A stretch of 64,000 nt of DNA from Cristatella mucedo (GCA_009760855.2 WPIO01000013.1:5328501-5392500); one strand, 5' to 3'. Counted from the first letter of the stretch, positions 1 through 14,150 are shown. The notes: generated by a model not told the origin, from the letters alone. A program made the numbers and translations.

Positions 1-1044
1 TCGAGCAGGCTGCGATTCCGATAAAGCATTCGAAAAACTTGAGGGTAGAAAAATTGCACCGAGGTTTCGAGCGTAATTCGAAGATGCACTCAACTAGGAA
101 GCGGTGGGCCTTGGTCGTGCAGTTTAGGCCTGCCAATCAGCACGGTTCTATTTTGTAATAATTTTGCTTGATCCAAGATTAGGTGACCTCTAAACAAATA
201 ATCGAAAGGGAGGAATCTAAGCGTTGCTGAGCACGAGGCTGACTTTACAGGGAGCAACAAGGAAAACCAAAGGAGGCAAGCTGAGCGAGTCACCGAGGAG
301 CTTAATTGCTTCTACAGAGCGAACCCTTTTAACATAGCATCCGACACTGAGAAACAGTGCAGTGCTGCGTTGTTACCAAGCAAACAACATATAAGAACGC
401 AAGAGCATTATTTGGTAGACATTATCTTGCAATAGGCTGCACACTTTTATATCGCACAAGAGCTGGTTTATGCTATGCTCAGCAAGTGCTGCACATTCAA
501 ATGCTGCGGCATCTACAGAAGGCTGCTTTGCCGCTAAGGCTTTCTCAGGAGAGCTGCAGCACGGCACCAATGAAAGCAGACGAGCCTTGACTGAAGGCAT
601 TCCTGCTACAGCAGGATCTAGAGAAAGTCTACTCCACATTAAGATCTATTTTACCACAACAAACGAACTTACTTGAACCTCTTCATACTTCTGCAGTACC
701 GGAAATTTTGCAATTACAAGGACACGAAGCAGTTGATGCGCATCGATAACCGATATGAGCACTTTGGTAATGTGCAGTATGTAAAAAGCGCTCGACAAAG
801 AAATACCAGATGCTCAGCATAACGCAGGCAGGCCGAACTGGTCAACCAAGGGCCGAGCAGCCGAGTGAACTTGAATAAGAATGCATTAAATATTCACAAA
901 GCCAAAATTGTACACAGTTTTTGACTCTGTCATTTCTAATCACCACAAGCTAAGCTGACAATGCAATCTCGGCTTTCGACCTTTGCCCTTACATCGGAGG
1001 TTAGGCAGCTCCAATTACCCCCCCCCCAAGGTAGCCAGAAACTA

Positions 1045-2333
<1,289 letters not shown>

Positions 2334-2436
2334 CTAAGCTCTTGCTCGAGGATAAATGAGCATCTGCACAGGACTCTACAGTCTAGTACGGACGGTCCAA
2401 GATTATTTTTTTTATAGCAAGAATGAGCTCACTCAC

Positions 2437-2612
2437 CAACGTTCACAAAGGTGGTATAGCCGGTGACATTCCTTGGCACATCTCTGTCTTTGTTGGCAAT
2501 GGCAACACAGCGCATGTTGTTTGGACACGTGTGACCGTAAGCATCATTAGTGCTGTTGAAACGGCAGAATGTATCTGGAATGGCCAGATCGTTTACGTAC
2601 AAGGTTGTGGCA
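2437..2612 (-). CDS. NALCN: NALCN-type channel exon: domain I extracellular S5-pore turret
   Basis: The exon encodes the extracellular loop between S5 and the pore helix. Visible landmarks are VNDLAIPDTFC, then YGHTCPNNMRCVAI and GYTTFVNV. NALCN proteins have a LAIPD-C segment, a CP-x-x-x-x-C segment and a GY-x-x-F segment at the same spacing. The paired cysteines probably form disulfides. Several N-x-S/T sites (in NST and NVT) are possible glycosylation sites. The acceptor is TTTTTTGTAG and the donor GTT-G followed by GTGAGTG. The 176-nt length carries phase 2 in and phase 1 out, matching the exons on either side. A LINE B fragment lies in antisense in the intron just upstream. Confidence 0.93.
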
Positions 2613-2689
2613 CTACAAAAAAGCCATTCCAATGTAATTACTATCAGGGCACTCATTATAGTCACCCAAGGGCAAGGAAAGCTCGACAC

Positions 2690-3475
2690 TGGCTTCGTTC
2701 ATTCAGAAGTCTGCTTCTACAGCTAGCCATCACATCCGATCCCTATTCAAGATTAGGAGCTCTCTCCCACAGTGGCTTGTAAAAAATATAACTAGCTCTT
2801 TAGTTCTGTCTCGGCTTGATTATTGTAATTCCCTTTTGGCTCGGCTGCCAAAGAAAGCTATTAAGCCACTGCAGCGGACAATGAACATGGCTGCAAGGCT
2901 AGTCTTCAAGTCCCAGCGGTTTGAGCACGTGTCTCCTTTGCTAAAAGAGCTAGGATGGATACCGTTTGAGCAACGGATACAGAGCAAAGTTCTTACGCTG
3001 ACCCACAAGGCCCACCACGGCTTGGCTCCTTCGTACCTAGCTGAACTGCTGCATTAGTTTCAGCCTGTTCGAACCCCCAGGTCCTCTGTGGACAATAAAT
3101 TAGCTGTCCCATTCCTCCGCTTAAAGACCATTGGCGATAGAAGCTTTAGCTCTGCAGATCCTAGACTGTGGAACTTGCTTCCACAATTCTTACGCAACGA
3201 CAACTACTCTCCTACTGCCGACTATGGCACACCCTTTTCAGCGGTCCTGAGCTGCTACTTCTATGCTACTCACTACCTCAACTGCTCTCCTGACTCTGCT
3301 ATGCTTCCCACTTTCTCTGTGTTTCGTGAGACGAAGTCTGTTGGCTACCGAATGAGTACCGAAAGCCGCTTAGGCTGTGAGTGCACTATAGAAAACATTT
3401 CTGCGTAACACCCACATGGTCTTTATGACTTTGTGGAGTTACAGACGGAGATACATTACATTGCATTACATCAGT
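2690..3475 (+). mobile_element. LINE family B 3' fragment (RT C-terminus and tail), antisense in channel intron
   Basis: The plus strand encodes the C-terminal part of a CR1/L2-like reverse transcriptase. Around 2797 it reads TSSLVLSRLDYCNSLLARLP, then HVSPLLKELGWIPF, LTLTHKAHHGLAPSYLAELL, and later LRLKTIGDRSFSSA. A stop after LAELLH and frame breaks near the 5' end show it is dead. It finishes with a short non-coding tail ending in repeated ACATT units. Closely similar copies lie at 8185-8685, 11690-12270, 34757-35671 and 56849-57405, which defines the family. It is 5'-truncated, as is usual for target-primed insertion. Confidence 0.88.
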
Positions 3476-4139
3476 CCGAAACGGCCATTCCAAAGAGATA
3501 GATAGACCGCAACGGTCATAGTTTTGATTAGAACATGTTGCATTTCGAGACACACAGATGTGCTGTGGTTGCTGTAAAGATTTCAAGGATATACCGACCC
3601 ACTCAGCATGTGATCGGCTGGTGTACTAAAACAAGTGATTCAACTCTTCACAGGATGCAAATGTAGCTCATTCACAGCACTGTATAAGTGCCAGCTAATT
3701 GTGTGACCACTGGGTCCCACAACGGTACAGCTAAGTCCAAGTTCAGCAGATCTCAAAAAAGAAGGTGCTTCGACCGACAGCTGGACTGGACACTTGAAAC
3801 TCCATGCTTTGTCCGAATCAAAAGTCGGCAGTGCAATGCACCCACTTGCTTAAACTAATTAAGAAAGGTAGAGGCTTTCTCCATTCGCTGAGAAGTGTGT
3901 GTGTGCCCTACCCAACATGGAACTTTGCCCGCCAATCCAGCTCACCAACTCGTAGCATCAAAGCCCCGCGGACTCTAAGGAGGGGTTTAGTTTAGAGAAT
4001 CACAAATGCGGTTTTGCTATAAGAAACCCCAACTTAAACGGGATATTGTACCAATAGCTTATCAATATGCTCACACACAATTATTTATCTTTAAATAAAG
4101 GTCGACCAAAGATCGTCTGGTCTGGGACTGAGCAGAAAA

Positions 4140-4215
4140 GTTTTGCCAAGCAGAAGATCCGGCAATCTCTAGTTTTCTAGGCTAGAGCTCTATCGATTGA
4201 GCTATCAAGATTTCG
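4140..4215 (-). repeat. tRNA-like sequence, possible SINE head
   Basis: On the minus strand there is a D-arm-like TAGCTCAATCGATAGAGC followed by a stem CTCTAG...CTAGAG that could be an anticodon-type hairpin. The T-arm region (GCCGGATCTTC) is only weakly like a B box, so this is probably not an active tRNA gene. It may be the 5' head of a degenerate tRNA-derived SINE different from the two families described below. Confidence 0.3.
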
Positions 4216-4392
4216 TGAGTTGATATTACAAGGATTAAGCATACATGAATATGACTGCATATTGCAGGGTAACTGGAAATGGCATTTTATAAAGCAGAGA
4301 CGAGCCTGCTACTAGAAGTCCCGGCATGTTAGAAGGATTTGATTGTAAGCATCAAGTTATGCACAGGGGCCAAGGACACTTTGTCAACTTAC

Positions 4393-4518
4393 TTTACAGC
4401 TTCGGGACGAACGCAGTGGTACTTAAGGTCACCGAAGAACTGTACTCCCAGGATGGCATATAGCGACATGAAGAACAGAAAAAATAAGGTCACATTCAAG
4501 ATCTGCTGGCTTGACCGT
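4393..4518 (-). CDS. NALCN: NALCN-type channel exon: domain I S5
   Basis: Reading on the minus strand, 41 codons encode RSSQQILNVTLFFLFFMSLY followed by AILGVQFFGDLKYHC. This is the S4-S5 linker end and S5 helix of domain I; the LGVQ-F-G and YHC residues are NALCN hallmarks. The acceptor is TTTTGCAG and the donor AAA followed by GTAAGTT. One leading base completes the lysine codon left open by the S4 exon, and two trailing bases start the next codon, so phases agree on both sides. The opposite-strand open frame over this interval is an antisense shadow. Confidence 0.94.
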
Positions 4519-4658
4519 CTGCAAAATAATAAGGTGGCCACTGCGCAGGCCCAGCACTACTGCAGGAAAAAGACGAAACAATGCTGTGAGCTGCAACGAC
4601 ATAGCAGCAGTAGCAGCAGCACCATGCTCATGCTGCGACGAGATGCAGAGGCACTGAC

Positions 4659-4801
4659 TTAAAGATTTGATTGATCCTAGTCTTTGGCAACTTCACATTG
4701 AGTATGACTCGGAAGAGACGAACGACTATCAGTGGACGAGGAGAACGAATAATGCTCCTGTATGGGTTATTCCTGTAGTCGGGGTTGGTTGCCTCCAGTA
4801 A
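4659..4801 (-). CDS. NALCN: NALCN-type channel exon: domain I S4 voltage-sensor segment
   Basis: The exon encodes LLEATNPDYRNNPYRS then IIRSPRPLIVVRLFRVILN and VKLPKTRINQIFK. The RSPRPL-x-x-x-R-x-F-R pattern with spaced arginines is the S4 segment of domain I, and the following KLPKTRI-x-x-I-x-K is the S4-S5 linker conserved in NALCN. The acceptor is TTTTGTCAG and the donor AA followed by GTCAGTG. It has 47 codons plus two bases, entering in phase 0 and leaving in phase 2. The exon encoding S3 should precede it and could not be placed with certainty. Confidence 0.93.
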
Positions 4802-5689
4802 CTGACAAAAGCAAGTCGACGAAAACAAAGAATTAGCAGTTAAGAGTGTATGAGCTACACACTTGCATGAAAAAGGTAAACTCGCCAAAGCATATAGAAC
4901 ACAAAGGCAAAGGCATTAAGCATTATGAGTCCAGCAAATACCATCGTAAAGAAAAAGGCAGCAAAAGCTCGTGGTACTAAAACAAAGAAAGACATCAGCG
5001 TCCAACCCCCATCTGTCTGTCTTCCAAGCGATCGATCCAGCGACCTGCGTATTGTAACCATGATAACATGTGATAACATGTAACGTATGACACCTAGCTT
5101 CGGCCGTCGTCAACTATTGGGGCGATGTTGACAAATTTCAGAGTATTAATTCGGTACCTACCAGGTGTTTCACGTCTCGATGCCAAGGTCAATTCGAAAC
5201 ATCAAACGCATTGCCAAAGTACAGCTATCCCTTCTCACATGACCCTCTGCCATCTCCGAGGTCTGGCGGCAAGGCTGGGGAGGTCGCAGGTGCGAGTTCC
5301 GAGGATCATGGACCCTGAGCACAGGCATAACGACAGGGGTACCAGACCCAGACTCACTCCTTGGAACGATGTGGAAAAGGCAGTGACGAACGAGAGGGAC
5401 GTGACGAACGAGAGTAAGTGGTCACCCCGAGCAAGGTCGAGGCTGCGCCAATCTTAACTCAATCCTGCCTGAGTGCTGCATTTCTTTGTGCTTGCATAGT
5501 GCAAACATGAGAGGCAATGATATAGTTCATAAGCAGGAGGCGTATGCATGTGCCAGGACGAGTGTGCATGTACCTGAAGTTTGCTTATCGTGCTGCTGCT
5601 TCACTCTGAGCAGTCCAACGTCTGAGTCTCATGCAACTGAGATGCCAAACAATCCTCCCCCCATAAATGAGCTATGAGGCTATGGTAGC

Positions 5690-5965
5690 ACAGAGGCGCT
5701 GCCGAGATCGGGTCACCCAAGAGTAACTTCTCCGATGAAGGATCGGCTCCTCAAAAGCATGGCTCTGAAGGACAGGTTTGCCACTGCTAAAATGCACTGC
5801 CCAGAGTCTCTGCCACGCAACCGGAACGGTCGTAAGCCAGAACACCGTGAGTAGGTGGCTTAAGGAAAAAGGACTGAATGCGCTGGTGGCCAATTGGAAG
5901 CAACTGTTGACTGTGCAGCACAAAAAAGCAAGGCTGGATTTTGCTTGCCGATCACAGCATTGAAC
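5690..5965 (+). pseudogene. Tc1/mariner transposase remnant
   Basis: Plus-strand frames encode RSGHPRVTSPMKDRLLKS, then after a frame change CHATGTVVSQNTVSRWLKEK followed by LLTVQHKKARLDFA. Those are characteristic of the second helix-turn-helix and the linker before the catalytic core in Tc1-family transposases (Q-x-T-V-x-x-x-LKE-x-GL and H-x-KARL-x-FA). The frame changes at least once and stops right after the linker; the DDE catalytic part and terminal inverted repeats are not visible. It is a dead fragment. It lies in an intron of the channel gene if that gene starts beyond 8.1 kb. Confidence 0.72.
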
Positions 5966-5984
5966 AGAATTGGAGAAGTTACTC

Positions 5985-6125
5985 AAGGACGACCCGATCG
6001 CATCATTGCCACCACAGTCCAGATGTTTCCTAATAATGTTCATAACAGTACCCTCTGAGATCTTCAGCAGCCGCCTAGCGATTTCTAGGATTTAATGGCC
6101 ATCTCCATGCAGCAACATCAAAACT
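5985..6125 (-). pseudogene. Helix-turn-helix fragment, opposite strand to the transposase remnant
   Basis: The minus strand reads EIARRLLKISEGTVMNIIRK, a plausible DNA-binding helix-turn-helix of the type found at the N-terminus of Tc1-like transposases. A stop interrupts the frame before it. It points towards the plus-strand remnant, so two mariner-like pieces may be head to head here. The similarity is short and this is tentative. Confidence 0.35.
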
Positions 6126-6501
6126 GCTCTTGTACCCTCAGAAAGGTGTGCAGCTGGAGGCATGTTCTGGTCATGTACCGAGAGTCTCTATGGCCGGGGC
6201 TGGCCTCAACAGGTCAAGGAGACATCCAGGTATCTTGGCTCATCATTGGCCGAGGCATAGTCGGTGACAAAATGGGCCAAAACTAGGTTCTGCTGAATGG
6301 CATCCAAGGGAAGGGGTGAATAGTCATGCGACCACACCTCCCCATCTGTTTACATGGGAACCGTTACCGACGAATGCAGTTATTTTACTAAGCCGCGTGT
6401 AGCAAACTGCAACTTAGTGCAAAATTATATTGATAGATTGTTACAATTTAATAATTAGTGTAGCTTAATGACTTACTCGAATACTGGCACTAGCAACAAC
6501 C

Positions 6502-6897
<396 letters not shown>

Positions 6898-7514
6898 TCA
6901 AATATACAGGCATGATCAAAAGAAACACGCCTGCACTTACTTGCAGTATTATTGAAGCCCATATAAAAAACAGCATTACCATGTCAAACCGGCACCAATG
7001 GTCTTTTAAGTAAGCAGATTCTCCCTATGGACAAAAAAGAGTCAGTCAATTGCAGGGAAAGAGCAGAAAACGTGGTTTAGCATGAGACCACCAGAGAACC
7101 AAGTGCATAGGACCACCGAAGATTTTGAGCAGAGCAAGCTTCGTACGTCCACAGCAGCTTGTAGCGCAGCAGCACGTGTGCAACCGGAAATGCATGCACC
7201 TCTTGGCTGGTAAGGAGCAACAACGTCGACAAGGCATAAGCGGGGCAATCTCAGATGGTGTATTGAGCATAACAATAGCAATGAGAAGAGGCAGATGCCG
7301 GTGCAGCTAAATGCACAAGGTGAAGGGTCGGGTAGCGACCAAACAATTTCTGGCTAAGGGTCCAAATTATTTCAGCACAGAAATTATTTGGGCTAGGCCA
7401 GTATCTCTAAACTCCACTGTAGCTCGGGATTGCTGAGACTTTCATGTTTCATGTAGCGCACAACAGAAAATAGACAGAGATGGGAAGAAGAGACAGAAGA
7501 GAGTGGGAGACAGA

Positions 7515-7523
7515 TCGAAAGAC

Positions 7524-7617
<94 letters not shown>

Positions 7618-7665
7618 AGATAGAGAGAGGCAGAGACAGATAGAGAGAGAGTGAGAGTGAGAGAG
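7515..7665. repeat. (GA)n-rich microsatellite
   Basis: A purine-rich GA array with GGCAGA and CAGA interruptions, densest at 7560-7612. No coding potential. Confidence 0.93.
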
Positions 7666-7995
7666 AAGAGGTACACACATAAATTCGCGTGCACCAACAG
7701 GCGTGTGTGCATCTATAAATGCAACCACAATAAACACAATAATAGAATTGGTTTGATTTGAGACTATTAACTTCTACACAGCTTACTTGCAAAGCCAAAA
7801 CGACCTGGCCGGCACGATAGACCTAGTGTTTGCAACCTATCAAAAATGCCAGAGTGTGTGGATAAAGCTAAGAAACCAGACATCAAGCAGGAAGACTTTG
7901 GGATCAGAAAAGCTGCATAAAGAGCGCTCAAAAAATCAATGCTGCCACAGACGAACACACGGAAGCCATAGAATGCACCATTCTTCTGGGAGTAC

Positions 7996-8116
7996 CCACT
8001 CGATTGGTTTCCTTGATCAAGCCCCTGCTTTTCATTTTTAACACCATTTCTGCTGTGTAAATTGCTGCAATAATGTTGTCGATCGCCAATGTAAGCCACA
8101 TCAGAGTCTGCACATT
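7996..8116 (-). CDS. NALCN: NALCN-type channel exon: domain I S2
   Basis: The acceptor ATGTTACAG is followed by codons for NVQTLMWLTLAIDNIIAA then IYTAEMVLKMKSRGLIK. This matches segment S2 of NALCN domain I, with the YTAEM-x-x-KM and RG[IL][VI]K residues. The 3' boundary is tentative: a GTACTC donor at 7995 gives 40 codons plus one base, but similarity fades after RGLIKETN and residues resembling S3 continue in another frame (see findings). The minus strand is consistent with the other channel exons. The intron upstream holds an antisense LINE B fragment. Confidence 0.82.
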
Positions 8117-8184
8117 CTGTAACATAATGGTAGAACAGAGCAATTAGCCATCATCGCATGGATGAAGTGAAAAAAAAGGAGCTG

Positions 8185-8685
8185 GGACATACAGAGCAAA
8201 GTTCTTACGCTGACCCACAAGGCCCGCCACGGCTTGGCTCCTTCGTACCTAGCTGAACTGCTGCATCAGTTTCAGCCTGTTCGCACCCTCAGGTCCTGTG
8301 TGGACAATAAATTAGCTGTCCCATTCCTCCGCTTAAAGACCATTGGCGACAGAAGCTTTAGCTCTGCAGGTCCTAGACTGTGGAACTCGCTTCCACAATT
8401 CTTACGCAACGACATCTACTCTCCAACTGCCGACTATGGCACATCTTTTTCAGCGGTCCTGAACTGCTACTTCTATGCTACTCACTACCTCAACTGCTCT
8501 CCTAACTCTGCTATGATTCCCACTTTCTCTTTGTTGCGTGAGACGAAGTCTGTTGGCTACCGAATGCGTACCGAAGGCCGCTTAGGCTGTGAGTGCGCTA
8601 TACAAAACTCTCCTGCGTAACGCCCACATGGCCTTTATGACTTTGTGGAGTTACTGACGGAGATACATTACATTACATTACAAAA
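8185..8685 (+). mobile_element. LINE family B 3' fragment
   Basis: A 5'-truncated family B copy. Its reading frame is intact for 128 codons, including LAPSYLAELLHQFQPVRTLR and VPFLRLKTIGDRSFSSAGPR. It ends in the family's short tail of ACATT repeats at about 8670-8682. Near identity to the copy at 2690-3475 suggests a fairly young insertion. It lies upstream of the channel S2 exon, antisense to it. Confidence 0.88.
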
Positions 8686-8689
8686 GTGA

Positions 8690-10480
8690 AGAAGGATGAA
8701 TTACAAAAATACAGAGATGCACCAGCGACATGACACCACAGGCAGGTGAGGTCCAAGTGAGACTGCTCGGCAATGGAAAACGAAAATCAGACCCGTCATT
8801 CTTCATACACAGATGCATGCACGTGTGAGTGTGGATACGAGCCGAGAGTACCTGCATACAAGTAGATGGGCACACAGATGAGAATTGTCAAGTTTAAAAC
8901 TCAGTTTGTTTGGGGGGGTGGAGATAACATCCACTGACTACATGCATCCTTCTCCACCCTTATCTGTCTAGCTGTTCCTCAGTAGGCACTACAGCTCCAT
9001 CATGCATTCTAAATTGACCCCACAGTCACCGTGTCCACGTGAATGCCAACGTGTACTCACAAAGCAAAACTAAGAGGTAAAATAGTGCACAAGGCAAAAC
9101 GCAAAAAAGGACAAACAGAATTCATAACGCGTACAGGGAGGACTCAAGGGTAGAAATATTGTCAAACTCTGGGCAGGGTGGTGTCAACTCGATCGCTGTG
9201 CAAGGTCAGACTTAACATTTGCTCACTAACTAACGTATCTCTAGTAGCTTGGTGACTTTAGCATTGCCAACAGCCGGGAGTATGCAAATAGGTCCCAGCA
9301 CTGAAAATCAGCAAGAGCCGAGAACAGTATCAATCTTTTCTGCCTCTTGCCTGTGTCTGCTACTGCCTTAGCAGTAATCACACGACCGCAACATATAAAT
9401 TTTAAAAAGCCTTAAATGTCTATGTGATTCTGGAGGCTATTGAACTATTCATTACTGTGCTTTGGCAGGTTTAGGAAGTTTGCTAACGCGAGTACAGGCA
9501 TGTACAAGAAGTAAAAATCATGTTGACCTGCATATATTAAAAAATGTCCATTGAGATCATGAGACGGATCTTCGGTTTAGTACACCGATCGAGTTAAGAC
9601 CTAGAAAACGGGTTTTAAATAATACTGTCAAACCTTGCTCGTCACAATGGGCTGCTGGATGGTTATTCTTTATACTGCTCCATCGATTGGATGCACTGTT
9701 TCGAACCACATCTGGCCTACGGTTGCATATGCACAGAATAGCTTGCTTTGAAATCTTGATTACTACTGAGAAAATGCCTGCTGCAGTCAGTGAGATGCAT
9801 TTTTAGAGAATGGGGTTACTTGGTGCATAGAGTGACACTCAACTTGCAGTATTGTGACTGTACAGCCAGATAATATCCCTCGAAAACAGCAACTATAGTG
9901 GAAGCAGAAAATGGATCCACATGTAGCAAAAACAGGTTAATTTTGCAAATTTGTTTCACTTGAACCAAACCAATGTGCACACATGCACCCTTTCTTACCA
10001 ATACTGTTAACTCACACGAATCCTATCTTCAGGTGTAATTTTGTTGGCTAGGTGTACATAAAACACTAAACTATTTGAGATGTATCTCATTCTCAAATAG
10101 TCATTTTCGCACAGTTAAAATGTATGATAAGTAACCATGGAGCAATACTGAACCTATAGCACAAGAACAGTTTACCTTACATGGGTGGCCTTCCTTGACT
10201 TCAACACGCATAATTTCTACTGCTGATAATGTGAAAGGGTAACATTAGCTCCCCATGCGATGCTACATGGAGGGTACAGACTGCAACTGCGCTGCAACGG
10301 TCTTTGCATGACTTTAGGCTACTGTTCACATAAATACTCTTGTCTTAGTGTGTAGATTTCACGGCTAGAGGTAAGGTAGTACCCAAGATAAATATAAGCA
10401 AATGTAAATACACATATTTAAATAGCACACAGAGACACACACTAACAGATATGTACATAAATAAACACCTGAACACGCAC
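8690..10480. other. Unique-looking sequence without a supported gene
   Basis: About 1.8 kb of moderately AT-rich sequence with small open frames only. I found no LINE A, LINE B or SINE tail and no exon with both family similarity and splice sites. It is probably intron or 5' flank of the channel gene. Confidence 0.5.
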
Positions 10481-10489
10481 GTGGGCACA

Positions 10490-10491
10490 CA

Positions 10492-10538
<47 letters not shown>
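10490..10538. repeat. (CA)n microsatellite
   Basis: A run of about 24 CA units preceded by imperfect CA-rich sequence from about 10420. Confidence 0.95.
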
Positions 10539-10542
<4 letters not shown>

Positions 10543-10699
10543 TTGACTGACAGACAAATGTTTATACAAATGCAAATCACAGATCAGAGTGCCTGAGGCA
10601 ATACTGCAGTCCAACTTTTGCCGATCTCTTGTACACGTGCTGTGCAAATTTAGAATGCTGACAAATTGAAAAAAGAATATTTCCCGAAACAAAGTGTGA

Positions 10700-11560
10700 C
10701 CGGATATGACCCACGTGCCCTACAAACTGCTCATTTGCACAGCTAGAAATGACAACCTAATTCACGAAAGCTTCAAGTGGCGGGTGCATTGGGGCTTTTA
10801 GAGGCATGATGGACAGGTCGTCATTGAACCGGCTTAAAGGTTGTCACTTTGTCGACGGTAGACTGCGATGCCGGATCTAATACAAGATATGCAGTGCCAA
10901 ATGTTGGCAAAGAATCTTGGCATCTGCAGGATCCGAACCAAAGATCACTGGGTCAAAGATCATTGGGTCCACAGTCCGTGGCACAGTGCGCACTGGGAAG
11001 CAAGAGCGCACATGGACGATGCATCAAGACTAGGAGATCCATCAGGTTAGGCCGACTTCGAGGACATCCCCCCCCCCCCCGCCCCGCCCCACAACACAGA
11101 AGTGGGTCATTGCAGGGCACGGCTCACTTCTGCTGCCGCCGGCGCTGCGCACGACATCCTACTTCGAACGTCTTCGGCGTGTTGCAGCTCACTGAGACCA
11201 AGCTCAGCAGGGCGCAAGCCTGCAGCACCCGAGACGCCCACGGGCTGTTGAACCAGCTGATCGCCTCCTCCGTCTCGACCCCCGGCTCTTCCTCAGCGGG
11301 CACAGGAGGTGTGTGACGGCTCCGGCCTCGGTTGGGTGCAGGCATGTTCGATATAGCTGCTGCCACCACCCTTCCGGCTGCCTCGCTGCACTGCTATTCT
11401 CTGCAGCACGTGGCACCGGATCTGCAAGTACGCAGCCACTCGTGCTGAGCAGGGAAGGCAAATCGTGACAATTGCAATTGCATTCATGAGCATAGCCACT
11501 AAACAGGTCACACTGCCAGTGCCCTCATGAAGGAACCGACAGATAGCTTTTAACTACTCG
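10700..11560. other. GC-richer stretch with unassigned open frames
   Basis: An open frame of 155 codons on the plus strand (10849-11316) crosses a C-run at about 11070 and has no recognisable domain. On the minus strand a hydrophobic stretch (CLVAMLMNAIAIVTICLP, about 11450-11510) has the length and feel of a membrane helix. It could be the S1 segment of the channel, but similarity is too weak to call. Confidence 0.3.
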
Positions 11561-11689
11561 TGCACCAAAAACCTGCGTGGATGTCACTTCCTCACTGCAG
11601 TACCTAGCTGTAGGTGGGTGTAACTGAAGAAGCAATGCTGGGCCAGTGGCTGCACTACTGTCGTAATGTTTTGGATGAGCAACCAAAAA

Positions 11690-12370
<681 letters not shown>

Positions 12371-12892
12371 ATATAAGATATATAGAGATATATAAGAGTA
12401 CAAGTAGAAGCTCCACTTAGCAGCCCTGGTCGTATTTGCAACTCAAGCCTGCTTGCTACCACACTAATGTGAAGACTTGGGATAGCCATTCGTAAAACCG
12501 ATAAGAGGCAAAGCTAGTCTACAAATCAATGATGCATTGAACACTATCTCTTTAAAAAAAGGCAGGGAGGTCGATTGGTGAAAATCTGCATCTGCAACAG
12601 GCCCTGTGCCAGCTACGGTGAATGGCAGAAAGACCAATTAGCAAGCAAATAACTGCATGCAAAATCCGTTTAAGCAGCACAACACCTTGGACTAGGGACC
12701 AAGCTTGAACCAAACATCTCAAAGTAAAAGCAAAAACATTGACAGAGCAAAACTGAAGCAGCGAACCTCTAGAGTAGAGGGCAGCAACCTAAACCCTAAA
12801 CAGATAAAGGGAGGCAATGATTAAAAGCAAGCAAAATGGCACGACGTCAAAACAAGCCGTTTTTCGATCAAAAAATATGTATTTAGTTTGAT

Positions 12893-13460
12893 AATAATAA
12901 TAAGACATTTATATGGCACCCTCAAATAACAAAATCTTTCTCTGCGCACTTTTATGTATGCTGTAGGGGAAGCATGTCAATATGGTTAGTGATAACACGA
13001 AAAGTGTCAGCACACATGGACGCACAGCGCAATTCACAAGGATCCAGCAAATTCTGTAAGGAGCAGGTGCATTTTAGCTTTTTTTAAATGTCAAGTCAGA
13101 GGATGTGAAGTCAGTCGGGAGTGAGTTCTCGGCTTTGGGAGGGAACGAACTAAAGGCACTGTCTCCAAAGTATTTGAGCTTGGTTTGAGGCACAGCTAAA
13201 CGACTTGTCAGAAGAGTGGGTGGCATCATGCCCGGCCCGATAGGGACGCAGTTCGGTTAGGTAAGCCTGATTGAGAGAATGAAGAGACCTAGAAGCAAGT
13301 GGCAAAACGTTGAAGTAGATACTTTGTTTGATGGAGAGCCAGTGCAAGTCGGTTAGACGTGGTGTAGCGTGGCAACCTCGCCATTAACGACGACAGACAA
13401 GCCCGGCTGCAAATGGTAATAATGGCGAGAAACGGTGAGCTGTCCTACTAGGCCTGCTAA
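12893..13460 (-). mobile_element. LINE family A 3' fragment
   Basis: On the plus strand it starts with AATAATAAT repeats and the family's stem-loop region in decayed form (GGCACC ... CTGCGCACTT). It then contains reverse-complemented reverse-transcriptase C-terminal codons: the minus frame includes SLHSLNQAYLTELRP and the preceding LHWLSIKQSIYFNVLPLASR. It aligns with the longer copy at 47908-49335. 5'-truncated and not functional. Confidence 0.8.
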
Positions 13461-14103
13461 ACAAAATACATCTGCATATAGTGTGTGTGAAGGCACACAC
13501 ACACAAACACACACGCACGTATATATTGAAAAATCATACACATAACATCATACGCAAATATACCTGGTAAACCGCTTGTTGCGGTCTGCTTGAATACAGT
13601 AAACAGGTGCATACCTGTATGCACACACGTTCGCATGCATGCACGCACACACACACATACAAAAAACATATGCATACGACAAACTATAATTGTGAGTAAG
13701 AGTGAGGGAAAGATCTGTAATATCAGTTTTAGCAGCAAAACACTAATAAAAAAAGAGTAAAAGAGGTAAGTGCAAGTGGAGGCCCACGTATGGCTACATC
13801 TCGAGTAAGGGGCGGCTCTACGCATGCAGACATACATGAATGTCTGAAAGCTCGTTCACACGGCCTTCCGTCCTTATTCCGAGCTCACTCTACCGTTTGG
13901 CTAGCTGGGGGGGGGGCACTCGAGCAGGTCGATCGGCATAGAGCCTGCGGCAGCGGATGCTCTAGGCCTCAATGAAGGAGCTAGAATTTAGTAGTAACGG
14001 TTCGAGCGATCCCCTCGCATGCCGGCGCTGTACGATAATCGAATCGGACCCTGGGCTTAACATCCAGCTACCAGGCGCTTGTGGTGCGATTCTGCTCAGC
14101 AAC

Positions 14104-14107
<4 letters not shown>

Positions 14108-14150
<43 letters not shown>
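14108..14150. repeat. (TC)n microsatellite
   Basis: About 21 uninterrupted TC units followed by CCC. Confidence 0.95.

Noticed and set aside
673-690. Possible 18-nt microexon KYEEVQ downstream of the channel linker exon
   Set aside because: The splice sites are good, but the peptide is too short to support, and expected sequence between it and the 1060-1164 exon is missing.
10849-11316. 155-codon plus-strand frame
   Set aside because: Crosses a poly-C run, low-complexity proline/arginine content, no domain and no splice or promoter support.
11440-11514. Hydrophobic minus-strand stretch as channel segment S1
   Set aside because: Length and position fit, but residue similarity is weak and no convincing acceptor precedes it.
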